Of a DNA stretch of 64,000 bases, positions 53,361 through 61,322 are shown piece by piece. The notes under the pieces are model-generated. The model worked only from the letters and a program-made list of their open reading frames with translations, searched no databases and was not told the origin of the DNA. A program made the translations under genes and the position numbers. This stretch comes from Rhodospirillales bacterium (GTDB lineage: Bacteria > Pseudomonadota > Alphaproteobacteria > ATCC43930 > CGMCC-115725). Position 1 is the first letter of the stretch, and each line of letters opens with the position of its first letter. The stretch is taken from the NCBI GenBank assembly GCA_947473305.1, contig CANJCB010000007.1:1-64000 (forward strand), read 5' to 3'.

Positions 53361-54119
53361 CTAAAGAGGCAGCGCGATGGCGGAGATCTGCCGCCCGTAG
53401 TCCGCTTCGCCCACCAGGCACATGCGGCGGTAGGAATAGAAGCTCTGGGCTTCCGCCGCCGTGTCGCGGTTGGCTGACTCCACGGCGGCAATACCCAACA
53501 GATTCAAGCGCTTCGCCACATAGCCCGCAAGATCGAACTGGAAGCGGCCCTCGCGCTGGCCCGGCGCGAAAAAAGCCCCGTTCGCCTCGTCTTCCGCCAG
53601 GAAAGGCGCGGGGAATTCCGGCCCCACTTCATAAGACTCCTGGCCGATGCAAGGACCGACGCCGGCGCGGATGCGGTCGCGCCGGGCGCCCAACCGCTCC
53701 ATCGCCGCCACCGTGGCTTCGAGAATCCCGGTGACAGCGCCCCGCCAACCCGCATGGGCCGCCCCGATGGTTCCCGAAGCCGGGTCGCAGAACAGCACCG
53801 GCGCGCAATCCGCGGTCAGAATGCCGAGCGCCACGCCCGGCGTCCGTGTCGCCATGCCGTCCGCGCGGGGATTATCCTCGCGCCGCCAGACGCTTTCGAC
53901 GATGACCGCCTCGGCGCTATGGATCTGGTGACAGGTGGCCAGGCGGTCGGCCGTTACGCCGAGACTTTCCGCCACTCTGGCGCGGTTCTCGGCGACCCTG
54001 TCCGCCTCGTCGCTCGACCCGAAACCGCAGTTGAGCGAGGCGAAGATGCCCTCGCTCACGCCGCCCTCGCGGGTGAAGAAGCCATGCCGGACGCCGTCGA
54101 GGGCTTTGAGGGTGATCAT
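53361..54119 (-). CDS. pgeF: Purine nucleoside phosphorylase / laccase-domain protein
   Basis: The 252-residue protein is YfiH/PgeF (older name: polyphenol oxidase). The zinc/copper ligands are in ATCHQIHSAEAVIV, LTADCAPVLFC and GAAHAGWRGAVTG. Family members act as a purine nucleoside phosphorylase/adenosine deaminase and edit peptidoglycan precursors. It overlaps the MidA-like methyltransferase by 4 bp, and lgt lies upstream. Its start is ATG 54119. Confidence 0.93.
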   Translation of the reverse strand: MITLKALDGVRHGFFTREGGVSEGIFASLNCGFGSSDEADRVAENRARVAESLGVTADRLATCHQIHSAEAVIVESVWRREDNPRADGMATRTPGVALGILTADCAPVLFCDPASGTIGAAHAGWRGAVTGILEATVAAMERLGARRDRIRAGVGPCIGQESYEVGPEFPAPFLAEDEANGAFFAPGQREGRFQFDLAGYVAKRLNLLGIAAVESANRDTAAEAQSFYSYRRMCLVGEADYGRQISAIALPL

Positions 54120-55201
54120 GGGAGAAAGGACTCCTGGTCGGCGAAACCGACGGGCGCCGGAAAGCCGGGATGGGTGAGCGCCAGCACCTTGAAGAGCGTG
54201 CCCATTTCATCCGATGCGATCAAGCGGCGGCAGGCGCTCTCGATGTCTTTCGCCTGCTCGGGGCTCGCGCGCTGGAGAAGCTTCGCCGCGCGCTGGGCCA
54301 AACCGAGCGCGGAGAGAAAGTCGCCTTGGCTGACCGGCCCGTAAGCATCCGCGCCGGCCTTTATCCCTGCCGCCGCAGCGGCCGCAAAATCCACATGGGC
54401 GGTAAGATCGGCCTCGCCCGGCGAGTCCAGCACTCCTTGCGGGCGATGGCGGCGGACGGCCTGCAAGGTGTCCCCGAGACCGCTCGGGAAATAGCCATAG
54501 TCGATGAAAAGCGCCACGCCCTTGTTCCGCTTCAGCCGCGCGCCGATCGCGGTGGCGATGCCGGCGGCGGCCGGGCAGATCTCCCAGAGGCTCCCCGCCG
54601 GCCCCTCCCTCAAACCCGCCGGCAGGCTCGGTTTCGCTTCGAGCCTGAAGGCCAGCGCCCCCTGCTCGTCCAGCCCGATACGGCGCTCGTGCCATCCTTC
54701 GGGGCCGCGCTGGTATTGCCGGATCGGCAGGGCGTCGAGGAATTCGTTGGCGATCAGCAGCATCGGGCCGTGAGGAACATCCCCGATCTCGTCATGCCAC
54801 TGGGCCTCCCCGTCGGCGAGGCGGTCAGCCTGGAGCTTTCGCAGTTTCGGGCTCGTCTCGACGAGATGCGGCCGGATCGCCGCGCGAAACCCCGGGAGCG
54901 CCTTCGCGGCCCGCAGGGCATCCGCCATCAAGATCCCGCGCCCCGGCCCGAGTTCGACCAGCAGCACAGGGTCGGGGCGGCCCATCCGGTCCCAGCAATC
55001 GGCGCACCAAAGGCCGATCAGCTCACCGAAGACCTGGCTGATCTCCGGCGCGGTAATGAAATCGCCCGCCACGCCGAAAGGATCCCGGGTGGAGTAATAG
55101 CCATGGACCGGATGGCCGAGCGCCTCGGCCATGTACTCCGCGACCGTCAGGGGGCCGGTGGCGCGGATGCGCCGGGCCAGAATCTCACCGAGCGGGTTCA
55201 T
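54116..55201 (-). CDS. MidA/NDUFAF7-family SAM methyltransferase
   Basis: The 361-residue protein is of the DUF185 family: YYSTRDPFGVAGDFITAPEISQVFGELIGLWC, VELGPGRGILMADALR, LLIANEFLDALPIRQY. The mitochondrial homologue methylates an Arg of complex I subunit NDUFS2; bacterial substrate is unproven but likely related. It overlaps lgt by 17 bp and pgeF by 4 bp, so the three form an operon. Confidence 0.93.
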   Translation of the reverse strand: MNPLGEILARRIRATGPLTVAEYMAEALGHPVHGYYSTRDPFGVAGDFITAPEISQVFGELIGLWCADCWDRMGRPDPVLLVELGPGRGILMADALRAAKALPGFRAAIRPHLVETSPKLRKLQADRLADGEAQWHDEIGDVPHGPMLLIANEFLDALPIRQYQRGPEGWHERRIGLDEQGALAFRLEAKPSLPAGLREGPAGSLWEICPAAAGIATAIGARLKRNKGVALFIDYGYFPSGLGDTLQAVRRHRPQGVLDSPGEADLTAHVDFAAAAAAGIKAGADAYGPVSQGDFLSALGLAQRAAKLLQRASPEQAKDIESACRRLIASDEMGTLFKVLALTHPGFPAPVGFADQESFLP

Positions 55202-56012
55202 CCGCGTTTCTGAGAGCCTCGGGCGGATAGGGGGTAGCGCGCCAAATGAGATAGAGGCCGAGCAACAGCAGCGGGAGCGAGAGAAGCTGCCCCATGGTCG
55301 CGCCGAAGATGAGGAAACCCAGTTGCTCGTCCGGCTGGCGCACGAATTCGACAGCGGTACGCGCGACCGCGTAGCCCGCCAGGAAAACCCCGACCAACAC
55401 GCCGCGGCGATATCTTGCGCCGGTAAAATGCCGGAGCCAATTCAGCAGGACGAAGAGCACGAGACCTTCGAGCGCCGCCTCATAGAGCTGGCTCGGATGG
55501 CGGGGCTCGGGTCCCGCTCCCGGGAAAACGACCCCCCAGGGAAGGTCCGTGACCCGTCCCCAAAGCTCCGCATTGATGAAGTTCGCGATCCGGCCGAAGA
55601 AAAGCCCGATCGGCGCGGCGGAAACGATGATGTCGGAGAACCCGAGGAAGTCGATCTTGCGCTGCCGCGAGAAGAGAAAGAGCGCGAAAAGCACGCCCAG
55701 CGCCCCGCCATGGAACGACATGCCGCCGTGCCAGAGGTAAAGCGCCTCCACGGGATAGTTGAGGTAATGCATCGGGTTATAGAAGACGACGTAGCCGATC
55801 CGGCCGCCGAGCACGACGCCCAGGGTGGCCCAGACCAGGAAGTCGTCCACCTGCTGCGGCGTCGCGACGCTCGGGGGATGCTTGGAGAGCCTGAGGCAAT
55901 ACCGCCATCCCAGAATGAGCCCGACGATATAGGCGAGCGCATACCAGCGGATGGCGAAAGGTCCGATGGAGACCAGGATCGGATCGATATCGGGAAAGGG
56001 AATGGCGAGCAT
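55185..56012 (-). CDS. lgt: Prolipoprotein diacylglyceryl transferase
   Basis: The 275-residue inner-membrane enzyme attaches diacylglycerol to lipobox Cys. It has seven helices and the Lgt signature GRIANFINAELWGRVTD with Arg and Asn, plus GGMSFHGGALGVLFAL and EPRHPSQLYEAALEG. It precedes the MidA-like gene with a 17-bp overlap, as in other alphaproteobacteria. It would process the lipoproteins at 39585 and 51015. Confidence 0.97.
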   Translation of the reverse strand: MLAIPFPDIDPILVSIGPFAIRWYALAYIVGLILGWRYCLRLSKHPPSVATPQQVDDFLVWATLGVVLGGRIGYVVFYNPMHYLNYPVEALYLWHGGMSFHGGALGVLFALFLFSRQRKIDFLGFSDIIVSAAPIGLFFGRIANFINAELWGRVTDLPWGVVFPGAGPEPRHPSQLYEAALEGLVLFVLLNWLRHFTGARYRRGVLVGVFLAGYAVARTAVEFVRQPDEQLGFLIFGATMGQLLSLPLLLLGLYLIWRATPYPPEALRNADEPAR

Positions 56013-56029
56013 GAGCTGGGCGGCAACCG

Positions 56030-57010
56030 TCAGCGGTAGGGATCGGGGGCGGTCAGGAAGGATTGCACGTAATCGCGCACCCCTTCTTCGAGCGGCGTCG
56101 GTGTTCCCTGATATCCGGCGGCGCGCAGCCGGTCCATCCGGGCCTCAGTGAAGTATTGATACTTGTCGCGAATCTCCAGGGGGGTATCGATGTAATCGAT
56201 TTCCGGCTCCTTGCCGAGGGCGCGAAAGACCGCCTCGGCCAGATCCTTGAAGCTCCGCGCCTGGCCGGTGCCGCAGTTGAAAAGGCCGCTGACATCGGGA
56301 TTGTCGTAAAGCCACAAGATGACGGAAACGCAATCGCGCACGTAGATGAAGTCGCGCAACTGCCCGCCATCGGCATATTGCGGATTGTGCGAGCGGAAGA
56401 GGGTCGCCCGCTTGCCCGCCCGCACGCCCTCGAAAACCTGGTGCACGACGCTGCGCATCGAGCCCTTGTGGTATTCATTGGGGCCGTAGACGTTGAAGAA
56501 CTTGAGGCCGACCCATTGCGAGGCCCGAGATCCCCGGCCCGCCGAGAGCCGCATGACCCGTCGGTCGAAGAGATGCTTCGACCAGCCATAGGCATTGAGC
56601 GGGCGGAGCGTTCCCAGGGCAGCCGAATTATCGTCGAAGCCCGCGGAGCCGTCACCGTAGGTTGCCGCCGACGACGCATAGATAAACCGCGTCCCGGTAT
56701 TCGTGCACCAGCGCCAGAGCTTCTGCGACAAAGTAAAATTGGTCTGGAGGGTGAGGTCTATGTCGGGCTCGGTCGTCGAGGAGATCGCGCCCATGTGGAA
56801 GACCGCCTGAATCTTCGGCCCCTGGTCTTCCAGATAGTCGAGCAGTTCCTCGGGCGGCAGCAGCAGCGCCAATTCGCGCTTGCCGAGGTTGCGCCATTTG
56901 TCGCCGGGGCCGAAGCGATCGCAGATGACGATCTCGCTCTCTCCGCGCTCCTCGAGCGCCGCCGCCAGATTGGACCCGATGAAGCCGGCTCCGCCGGTGA
57001 TGACGATCAT
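56030..57010 (-). CDS. hldD: ADP-L-glycero-D-manno-heptose 6-epimerase
   Basis: The 326-residue SDR epimerase makes the heptose of the LPS inner core. It shows ITGGAGFIGSNLAAALEERGE, FIYASSAATYGDG, LNAYGWSKHLFDRRV, and FFNVYGPNEYHKGSMRSVVH. A Gram-negative LPS core with heptose is implied. The stop is 17 bp before lgt start, same strand. Its upstream 173-bp gap, shared with ubiK, shows no further feature. Confidence 0.94.
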   Translation of the reverse strand: MIVITGGAGFIGSNLAAALEERGESEIVICDRFGPGDKWRNLGKRELALLLPPEELLDYLEDQGPKIQAVFHMGAISSTTEPDIDLTLQTNFTLSQKLWRWCTNTGTRFIYASSAATYGDGSAGFDDNSAALGTLRPLNAYGWSKHLFDRRVMRLSAGRGSRASQWVGLKFFNVYGPNEYHKGSMRSVVHQVFEGVRAGKRATLFRSHNPQYADGGQLRDFIYVRDCVSVILWLYDNPDVSGLFNCGTGQARSFKDLAEAVFRALGKEPEIDYIDTPLEIRDKYQYFTEARMDRLRAAGYQGTPTPLEEGVRDYVQSFLTAPDPYR

Positions 57011-57183
57011 GCCAGCCTCCCAGAAGCCCGCTACCCTGGCCCCTGTTACAGGCTTTCCCCCGGCGCGTCAAAGAAGATGGGCGGCTCCAGGATCGGCCGA
57101 TTCGTATTCCGTTTCGCCGGTCACTATGTTAGCGGGATGAACGGGCAGCCGACCGCGGCGCCCTAGACTCGAGGAGTAGGATC

Positions 57184-57492
57184 ATGCAGGGCGACAACCG
57201 CTTGTTCGACGATCTGGCCCGCATGGCCTCCGGCGCGATGGGGGCCTTCACCGGCCTGCGTGAGGAGTTGGAAGCCCGCATGCGCGATCACGTGGAGCGC
57301 ATGCTCGGCCGGATGAACCTCGTCCGCCGCGAGGAATTCGACGCGGTTCAGGCCATGGCGGCCAAGGCGCGCGCCGATCAGGAGGCCCTGGAGGGCCGGC
57401 TTGCCCTCATCGAGGCCCGGCTGGCGGAGACCTCCGCTGCCCCCGCCGCTTCGCGCCGCCCGTCGCCGAAGAAACCCGCGGCGCCAGAGTGA
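57184..57492 (+). CDS. ubiK: UbiK-family accessory factor (BMFP protein)
   Basis: The 102-residue protein begins with RLFDDLARMASGAMGAF, then a coiled coil (EELEARMRDHVERMLGRM, ALEGRLALIEARLAE). UbiK-type proteins form trimeric coiled coils, bind membranes and aid ubiquinone synthesis with UbiJ. The C-terminus is Pro/Lys-rich. RBS GAGTAGGA precedes the ATG. Function is by family only. Confidence 0.8.
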   Translation: MQGDNRLFDDLARMASGAMGAFTGLREELEARMRDHVERMLGRMNLVRREEFDAVQAMAAKARADQEALEGRLALIEARLAETSAAPAASRRPSPKKPAAPE

Positions 57493-57634
57493 CTCCAAAG
57501 CGCAACGTAATTCCGCTTGCGTGGCGATTCCGGCTTTGGCAGGCTAGATCTAGTGGTGAGTCGATGGGCGGGGACCTAGATCGGGTCTTCTTTGACAGGA
57601 TCCGACGGCTGGCTCGCCCGACAAGGAGGGCGTC

Positions 57635-58138
57635 ATGACCTCTATGATGGTTGAAAGCAGCGTTTCTCACGGCAATCCGATCGATCTCGTGGAAGAGATC
57701 GTCCTCGCCAACGAATGGGCGCATGACCGGGCGAGCGATGAGGAGATGGTGGTCGAGGTTGCCGGCCGCTGGTGCGAATACCGCATGTTCTTCGTGTGGC
57801 AGCAGGAAATCAGCGCGATGCATTTCTCCTGCGGCTTTGACATGAAGGTGCCGCGCAACCGCCGCGCGGCCGTCTATGAACTCCTGGCCGTGGTCAACGA
57901 GAAGCTTTGGCTCGGCCATTTCGACATCACCACCGAAGACATGTCCCCGGCCTTCCGCCAGGCGGTGCTGCTGCGCGGCTCCCTCGGCGCGAGCGTCGAG
58001 CAGATCGAGGATCTGGTGGATATCGCGCTGACCGAATGCGAGCGCTTCTACCCGGCCTTCCAGCTCGTTCTCTGGGGCGGCAAGTCGGCCGAGGACGCGA
58101 TCGCCGCCGCGATGATCGATCCCGTCGGCGAGGCCTGA
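57635..58138 (+). CDS. YbjN-domain protein
   Basis: The 167-residue protein is YbjN-like (bacterial sensory transduction regulator family): NPIDLVEEIVLANEWAHDRAS, WCEYRMFFVWQQEISAMHFSCGFDMKVPRNRR, AVVNEKLWLGHFDI. In alphaproteobacteria it often precedes proC, as here (31-bp gap). It is linked to stress and motility in E. coli, but its action is unknown. GGAGG lies 5 bp before the ATG. Confidence 0.88.
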   Translation: MTSMMVESSVSHGNPIDLVEEIVLANEWAHDRASDEEMVVEVAGRWCEYRMFFVWQQEISAMHFSCGFDMKVPRNRRAAVYELLAVVNEKLWLGHFDITTEDMSPAFRQAVLLRGSLGASVEQIEDLVDIALTECERFYPAFQLVLWGGKSAEDAIAAAMIDPVGEA

Positions 58139-58168
58139 GGGACGCTTTTTTAGCCAGGAGGTCGTGGA

Positions 58169-58978
58169 ATGCCCGGAACCCTGCTGCTCGTCGGCTGCGG
58201 CAAGATGGGGGGCGCGCTCCTCTCGGGCTGGCTCGACCGCAAGGCGGCCGAGCGCTATCACGTGATCGAACCGGGCCCGGGCGCCGAAGGCTTCAAGGGA
58301 AAGCCGGGCGTCGAGATCCACGCCGGTTCCGAGAGTCTCCCGGCCGACCTTGTGCCTGACGTCGTGATCCTCGCGGTGAAGCCTCAGACCATGACGACGG
58401 CGCTTCCCGCCTATCGGCCTTTTGCCGTGAAGGGCGCGGTCTTCCTGTCCATAGCCGCCGGCAAGACCCTCGGATACTTCGCCCGCCATCTCGGCGCGCA
58501 GGCAGCTGTCGTGCGCTCGATGCCCAATACCCCGGCCGCCATCGGGCGCGGCATCGCCGTGCTTTGCGCCAGTCCCACCGTTTCCGCGCCCCAGAAGGAG
58601 CTTTGCGGCGCCTTGCTGGCCGCAGCCGGGGAAGTCGGTTGGGTGGAGGACGAAGGCCTGATCGATGCGGTCACCGGCGTTTCGGGCAGCGGCCCCGCCT
58701 ATGTGTTTCTGATGATCGAATGCCTCGCCAAAGCTGGTGTGGAGTCAGGGCTTGCCCCTGACCTCGCCATGCGGCTCGCCCGGGCGACCGTGGCGGGCGC
58801 GGGCGAACTTGCGCGGCTCTCCCCGGAATCGGCCGCGACCCTCCGGGAGAATGTGACCAGTCCGGGCGGTACCACCCGCGCGGCTCTCGATGTGCTGATG
58901 GGGGCGGAGGGGCTTGAAGCCTTGATGGTGCGCGCCGTGGCCGCCGCCACCCGCCGGTCGCGTGAGCTCGCCGAGTGA
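58169..58978 (+). CDS. proC: Pyrroline-5-carboxylate reductase
   Basis: The 269-residue NAD(P)H enzyme performs the last step of proline synthesis. It carries the Rossmann start LLVGCGKMGGALLSGW, VRSMPNTPAAIGRGIAV and VTGVSGSGPAYVFLMIECLA, then VTSPGGTTRAALDVL. The ATG is behind AGGAGG. The stop overlaps the deacylase start as GTGA. Confidence 0.97.
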   Translation: MPGTLLLVGCGKMGGALLSGWLDRKAAERYHVIEPGPGAEGFKGKPGVEIHAGSESLPADLVPDVVILAVKPQTMTTALPAYRPFAVKGAVFLSIAAGKTLGYFARHLGAQAAVVRSMPNTPAAIGRGIAVLCASPTVSAPQKELCGALLAAAGEVGWVEDEGLIDAVTGVSGSGPAYVFLMIECLAKAGVESGLAPDLAMRLARATVAGAGELARLSPESAATLRENVTSPGGTTRAALDVLMGAEGLEALMVRAVAAATRRSRELAE

Positions 58979-59451
58979 GCGCGGCGCTGAGCCCCGCGGC
59001 CCAGCGTTTCCAGATGCTGCTGCGGGAGGCCGGCTCCTCGGCTGAGGTCGTGCAATTTTCGGAAACCGCGCGTAGCGCCGCGGAAGCCGCCGCGGCGATC
59101 GGCTGCGAGGTGGCGCAGATCGCGAAGTCCGTCATATTTCGGGCGGCCGACGATCATCCTGTCCTCGTGGTCGCAAGCGGACCCAATCGGGTCGACGAAA
59201 AGAAAGTCGCCGCGGCGCTGGGCCAGAAGATCGGCCGCGCCGACGCCGACTACGTCCGCCGGACGACGGGCTATGCGATCGGAGGCGTCGCGCCCATCGG
59301 GCACTCGACCCCGCCGCATGTCTTCATCGACCGCGATCTCGGACGTCACGCGTCGGTCTGGGCAGCGGCAGGACATCCTCACGCGGTTTTCGAGACCACC
59401 GCGGCGGAGCTCGAACGCCTGACCGGCGGGGTCGTCCTCGACGTGGCCTGA
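58975..59451 (+). CDS. YbaK/EbsC-family aminoacyl-tRNA deacylase
   Basis: The 158-residue protein has the YbaK/ProX fold: QIAKSVIFRAADDHPVLVVASGPNRVDEKKVA, then GYAIGGVAPIGHSTPPHVFIDRDL with its conserved GxxPxG-type loop. It removes wrongly charged amino acids (Cys or Ala from tRNA-Pro). GTG 58975 overlaps proC by 4 bp, a plausible functional link through proline. Confidence 0.92.
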   Translation: MSAALSPAAQRFQMLLREAGSSAEVVQFSETARSAAEAAAAIGCEVAQIAKSVIFRAADDHPVLVVASGPNRVDEKKVAAALGQKIGRADADYVRRTTGYAIGGVAPIGHSTPPHVFIDRDLGRHASVWAAAGHPHAVFETTAAELERLTGGVVLDVA

Positions 59452-59482
59452 CCCCATATCCAGTCGAGCTGCGGAGGACCCA

Positions 59483-60118
59483 ATGCCCAAGAAAACCGAC
59501 CCAAAAGCCGACCAAAACCCCGATCCCTCCAACCGGATCTTGGACGCCGGTCTCGCCATCGCCGCCCGCGGCGATTGGCACAAAGCCGGTCTTGCGGCGA
59601 TCGCGACCGAAGCCGGCCTCGCCTTTCATGAGGTCCTCGCGCATTTCCCCTCGAAGCTCGCGATCCTCGACGCCTTCGCCCGGCGGATTGATCTTCAATC
59701 TGTCCAAGGCGCGGAAGACGGGGAAGGCGAACCGCCCAGGGATCGCCTATTCGATGGCATGATGCGACGTTTTGACGCACTCTCGCCGCACAAGCCCGCC
59801 GTCTCGATGCTGCTCCGCGAAGCAAGACGGGATCCGGCGATGATCGGGGCCGGCGCCGCAGCGGTCCTGCGTTCCATGGCCTTGACCCTGGAAGCTTCCG
59901 GTATGTCCTGCGGCGGGATCGCGGGAATGATGCGCGCTAAGCTCTTGGGCGCTCTCTATTTATCCGTGTTGAAGACATGGCTCGGCGACGACAGCGCGGA
60001 CATGACCCAGACCATGGCGACGCTGGATCGGCGCCTCAGAAGCGCCGCGCCCTGGCTCGGTCTGGGCCGCGATGGTGCGGCTGCGAATAGAGGAGGAGAA
60101 GCGGCGCCGACCCGCTAG
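59483..60118 (+). CDS. TetR-family regulator
   Basis: The 211-residue protein has a TetR/COQ9-like N-terminal helix-turn-helix (NRILDAGLAIAARGDWHKAG, EAGLAFHEVLAHFPSKLAILDAF). The rest is a helical ligand domain. No typical TetR target is divergent; it sits just upstream of phasin, but in the same direction. It may act on PHB-linked genes, but evidence is only positional. Confidence 0.82.
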   Translation: MPKKTDPKADQNPDPSNRILDAGLAIAARGDWHKAGLAAIATEAGLAFHEVLAHFPSKLAILDAFARRIDLQSVQGAEDGEGEPPRDRLFDGMMRRFDALSPHKPAVSMLLREARRDPAMIGAGAAAVLRSMALTLEASGMSCGGIAGMMRAKLLGALYLSVLKTWLGDDSADMTQTMATLDRRLRSAAPWLGLGRDGAAANRGGEAAPTR

Positions 60119-60123
60119 ATCGA

Positions 60124-60209
60124 TTGTGCATTGCACAAATGCTTCACTTTTTGGTGGCTTGACGATTCCCTGGCTTCGGAAGATTATGAGATGATTGTGC
60201 AGCGCAACA
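60124..60209 (+). promoter_or_regulatory. Phasin promoter with PhaR-like palindromes
   Basis: Within the 137-bp gap before the phasin gene, TTGACG (60159-60164) and GATTAT (60182-60187) are 17 bp apart and could be -35 and -10. A perfect palindrome TTGTGCA-T-TGCACAA lies at 60124-60138, and a near repeat TTGTGC-AGC-GCAACA at 60195-60209 near the transcript start. TGC/GCA-rich palindromes are the known target type of PhaR, the phasin repressor that responds to PHB granules. PhaR itself is not in this window. Confidence 0.5.
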
Positions 60210-60255
60210 TAATTCGGTTGCGACCCTTTGCTTCACCGAACGCAGGATTACCGAC

Positions 60256-60693
60256 ATGAGCGGCAAGAACGGTTTTTTCGACATGGACATCTCCAAGGCG
60301 ATGCAGGGCTTCTCGATCCCCGGTTTTGACATCGAGGCCTTTGTCGCAACCCAGCGAAAGAACCTAGAGGCGCTGACCCAGGCGAACCAGCTCGCCATGG
60401 AAGGCCTCCAGGCCATTGCCCGCCGCCAGGTCGAACTCGCCCGTCAGGCGGTCGAGGAAGTCACCACCATCGCCCGCGACATCGGACAGCCCGGCAGCGC
60501 CAAGGTCGAAGACAAGATGGCGAAGCACGCCGACCTCGCGAAGCAGGCCTTCGAGAAGGGCCTCGCCAATATGCGCGAGCTGACGACGCTGGCCACCAAG
60601 TCGAACACCGAGGCCTTCGAGGTGCTGAACAAGCGCCTCACGCAGAGCATGGAAGAAGTGCAGAACTTCGCGAAGAAGAAGACCGCCGCATAA
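60256..60693 (+). CDS. Phasin family protein
   Basis: The 145-residue protein is a phasin: [24 protein letters not shown], then an amphipathic helical body ([25 protein letters not shown]) ending in Lys-rich KKKTAA. Phasins coat PHA granules and control their size. It has its own promoter and terminator, so it is monocistronic. The presence of a phasin implies PHB storage. Confidence 0.93.
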   Translation: MSGKNGFFDMDISKAMQGFSIPGFDIEAFVATQRKNLEALTQANQLAMEGLQAIARRQVELARQAVEEVTTIARDIGQPGSAKVEDKMAKHADLAKQAFEKGLANMRELTTLATKSNTEAFEVLNKRLTQSMEEVQNFAKKKTAA

Positions 60694-60722
60694 TTCTTCC
60701 CGGAATAAGGGTCCAAGCTTCA

Positions 60723-60746
60723 GGGTCGCCTTCGGGCGGCCCTTTT
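60723..60746 (+). terminator. Rho-independent terminator of phasin
   Basis: GGGTCGCC-TTCG-GGCGGCCC forms an 8-bp stem (one G-U pair) with a UUCG tetraloop, followed by TTTT. It lies 30 bp after the phasin stop and just before the ribosome site of the csaA-like gene. Confidence 0.85.
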
Positions 60747-60763
60747 GCATGGAGGATGCGAGA

Positions 60764-61099
60764 ATGAGCATCGGTTACGAGGACTTCACGAAGGTCGACA
60801 TCCGGGTCGGCACGGTCACTGCCGTCGAACCTTTTCCCGAAGCGCGCCGGCCGGCCTTCAAGCTCTGGGTCGATTTCGGCGGCGAAATCGGCATCCGCAA
60901 ATCCTCGGCCCAGATCACCGTCCACTACCGGCCGGAAACACTCATCGGCCGGCAGGTCGCCGCCGTGGTGAACTTTCCGCCCAAGCAGATCGGCAAATTC
61001 CTCTCCGAGATCCTGGTTCTGGGATTTCCCGACGAGAGCGGCGAGGTCGTGCTGATCGGACCCAGCCTCCCCGTCCCCAATGGCGGCAAGCTTTTCTAG
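60764..61099 (+). CDS. CsaA-like tRNA-binding domain protein
   Basis: The 111-residue protein has one OB fold of the EMAP-II/CsaA class: [49 protein letters not shown], then [16 protein letters not shown]. It binds tRNA and may act as a chaperone. ATG 60764 has GGAGG 8 bp upstream; an ATG at 60749 lies before that site and is less likely. Confidence 0.93.
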   Translation: MSIGYEDFTKVDIRVGTVTAVEPFPEARRPAFKLWVDFGGEIGIRKSSAQITVHYRPETLIGRQVAAVVNFPPKQIGKFLSEILVLGFPDESGEVVLIGPSLPVPNGGKLF

Positions 61100-61103
61100 G
61101 GCA

Positions 61104-61129
61104 CCTTCGTGTCTGGCCTTCGTGTCTGG
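61104..61129. repeat. 13-bp tandem repeat after csaA
   Basis: CCTTCGTGTCTGG occurs twice in tandem at 61104-61116 and 61117-61129, followed by a partial third copy with a 4-bp deletion (61130-61138). It is 5 bp after the csaA stop and codes for nothing I can see. Probably replication slippage. Confidence 0.9.
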
Positions 61130-61185
61130 CCTTCCTGGCCGCCGACCTCCCTGTTCCAACCCTCTCCAGCAGCGCCAGTCCGAGG

Positions 61186-61205
61186 ACGGCGGCTCCCGCC
61201 GCCGT
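61186..61205. terminator. GC-rich hairpin downstream of csaA
   Basis: ACGGCGGC-TCCC-GCCGCCGT forms a perfect 8-bp stem with 4-nt loop. No U tract follows, so it may be a weak terminator or an RNA end. With the tandem repeat, hairpin and promoter it accounts for the 223-bp gap between csaA and the amidohydrolase. Confidence 0.45.
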
Positions 61206-61268
61206 TAACGTGATAGGCACACAATTTCACGACACTCAATTCCATCACGTTTCTCCGAGGGGCAGCGA

Positions 61269-61296
61269 TTGACTTGAAACGCGACGGCAGCATACT
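61269..61296 (+). promoter_or_regulatory. Candidate promoter of the second amidohydrolase cluster
   Basis: TTGACT (61269-61274) and CATACT (61291-61296) are 16 bp apart, giving 5/6 and 4/6 matches to the sigma-70 consensus. The start codon at 61323 follows GGGGAGG at 61311-61317. No operator symmetry was noticed. Confidence 0.45.
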
Positions 61297-61322
61297 CGCC
61301 GCGCGTTTTTTGGGGAGGCAAG

